Positions 63,095-64,000 of a stretch of 64,000 bases of DNA are shown here, piece by piece. Origin of the DNA: Coleofasciculaceae cyanobacterium. GTDB taxonomy: Bacteria; Cyanobacteriota; Cyanobacteriia; Cyanobacteriales; Xenococcaceae. Within the stretch, counting starts at the first letter, position 1, and every line of letters begins with the position of its first letter. The notes beneath the pieces are model-generated. The model searched no databases. It was not told the origin of the DNA and worked only from the letters and a program-made list of their open reading frames with translations. The translations under genes and the position numbers were made by a program. Location: positions 248,001 through 312,000 of the forward strand of contig DATNPK010000111.1 in NCBI GenBank assembly GCA_036703275.1. Reading direction: 5' to 3'.

Positions 63095-64000
63095 ATGGTA
63101 GATTTGAAACCAGCAAGACAAGATCATCGTCAAACCCCGACCGTCAATCGTTTTGGTCACCGTCGTTATCAACTTCTGTGGTTTATTTTAGCTTCCGTTT
63201 TAGTCCATAGTTTAGCCTGGCTTTTTTTAGGTTTGTATCAACGCTCCAAACCTCTGACAGAAGAAATCGATAGTAAACCGATTGAGTTTGTAGTTGTCCC
63301 CGAAGAATCGGAAGCACCCCCTCCAGAGACTGAAAAACGGGCTACAGAAAATTCCGTCGCTGAAGAAAATATTGAGTCAGAAGCAACTGCTCTTAATGAT
63401 GAAATTGAGGATGATACACCCGCCACCTCTGCACCAACACCTGAACCAGAGCCGGTTGCTCCGACTCAGCCTACACCTGCTCCAGCTCCTGCTGAGCCTG
63501 CACCCACACCTGAACCTGCAACTGCACCTGCACCTGAACCTGAACCTGAATTAGCCCAGCCTCCTGCTGTTCAGCAACCACCTATATTATCTGGTTCGGA
63601 TGCTAACCCAATTACTACGCCCGAACCAGAACCCGAAGCTGTTGAACCAGAGTCCTCCGTTGCAACCACACTACCTCCGCCAGAACCTACTGAAGCTGTA
63701 CCTGAACCAGAACTACCTCAAGCTGCCAATTCTTCTCCAGAGGATAATAGCGCCTCTAGCTTATTAGGAGGAGATTATAAAAAGACTTTAGCTAATGGTG
63801 GGGCAGATGCGTTTTTCAGTCCCGAAGCGTTGGCTTATCAAGATGTTCTTAACCCTGGTCAACTAAATGCCCTAAAAGATATCGATCTTGGTCCATATTT
63901 CGACGAGGTGAAGCGACGAGTAAAGCGCAACTGGAATCCCTCTTATGGAGTAGAAGAGTATACTACTTTTTTAACCTTTGATATTGAAAAAAATGGTCAA
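63095..64000 (+). CDS. TonB-family protein, truncated by the window edge
   Basis: An ATG at 63095 opens 302 codons that run off the window. A short basic N-terminus is followed by one membrane helix (about 28-48). A long Pro/Glu/Ala-rich stretch (about residues 65-230, with PEPEPEP-like runs) should span the periplasm. The final part (YFDEVKRRVKRNWNPSYGVE, then TTFLTFDIEKNGQ) matches the start of a TonB C-terminal domain that contacts outer-membrane receptors. It probably transduces energy for iron or cobalamin uptake. ExbB/ExbD are expected downstream, outside the window. Its codon use is ordinary apart from the repeats. Confidence 0.8.
   Translation, partial: MVDLKPARQDHRQTPTVNRFGHRRYQLLWFILASVLVHSLAWLFLGLYQRSKPLTEEIDSKPIEFVVVPEESEAPPPETEKRATENSVAEENIESEATALNDEIEDDTPATSAPTPEPEPVAPTQPTPAPAPAEPAPTPEPATAPAPEPEPELAQPPAVQQPPILSGSDANPITTPEPEPEAVEPESSVATTLPPPEPTEAVPEPELPQAANSSPEDNSASSLLGGDYKKTLANGGADAFFSPEALAYQDVLNPGQLNALKDIDLGPYFDEVKRRVKRNWNPSYGVEEYTTFLTFDIEKNGQ

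Noticed and set aside
63294-63554. Plus-strand leucine/histidine-rich 86-codon frame
   Set aside because: Out-of-frame reading of the Pro/Glu-rich region of the TonB-like gene.
1-64000. CRISPR arrays, tRNA or rRNA genes
   Set aside because: I saw no regularly spaced repeats with unique spacers and no tRNA T-loop consensus (GGTTCGANNCC) in a fitting context.

Overview
The window is chromosomal DNA from a cyanobacterium. It carries photosystem II small-subunit genes (psbX, psbI), ycf66- and ycf19-like genes, the cyanobacterial class II FBP/SBPase, a carotenoid desaturase (CrtD type), a BciB-type divinyl reductase candidate, a cytochrome b6f cofactor-assembly (CCB) protein and several cyanobacteria-only small proteins (DUF3155, DUF2288, DUF760, TIGR02450). 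The palindrome GCGATCGC (HIP1) recurs throughout. Base composition is AT-rich between genes. The mix of unicellular-type genes, mosaic palindromic repeats and a group II intron would suit a baeocystous/Pleurocapsa-like or related unicellular lineage, but this placement is inference.

Layout. 1-3.6 kb: a partial membrane protein and a sulfotransferase/coiled-coil/double-GT2 fusion, both on the minus strand (surface glycan work). 4.1-7 kb: BciB candidate, a mosaic palindromic repeat and an outer-membrane barrel. 7.1-12 kb: Gfo/Idh/MocA oxidoreductase and lysC, converging on a Ser/Thr kinase with a periplasmic sensor-like tail. 12-18 kb: an IS200/IS605-like remnant, gyrA, a GT4 glycosyltransferase with a histidine kinase, and DUF3155. 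18-23 kb: CCB protein and a Wzc/Wza-type polysaccharide export pair. 23-31 kb: ABC ATPase fragment, hisS, pyruvate dehydrogenase E2, two FAD enzymes (UbiH-like and CrtD), DUF2780 and a small lipoprotein. 31-35 kb: CocE-like hydrolase and lytic transglycosylase. 35-37 kb: a mobile-DNA patch with an ORF-less group II intron and an IS200/IS605-like right-end remnant. 37-46 kb: accC, ycf19-like, psbX, ycf66, glpK, gcvT, psbI and a Ctp protease. 46.7-50.8 kb: ftsQ, ftsZ, thiD, scpB, DUF760 (division and chromosome segregation). 51.5-54.2 kb: FBP/SBPase and hemA. 54-58 kb: UPF0104 membrane protein and a kinase-pseudokinase-TPR protein. 58-64 kb: accessory end with a gene broken by a repeat element, an S8 protease with a membrane tail, a P-loop gene with an in-frame TGA, and a truncated TonB-like gene.

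Most genes are core metabolism and photosynthesis. The unusual material is the ORF-less intron, the mosaic palindromic repeats (one inside a gene), decayed genes (ABC fragment, nonsense-mutated P-loop gene, interrupted gene) and several multi-domain signalling or surface fusions. I found no CRISPR array, tRNA, rRNA or recognisable defence island.
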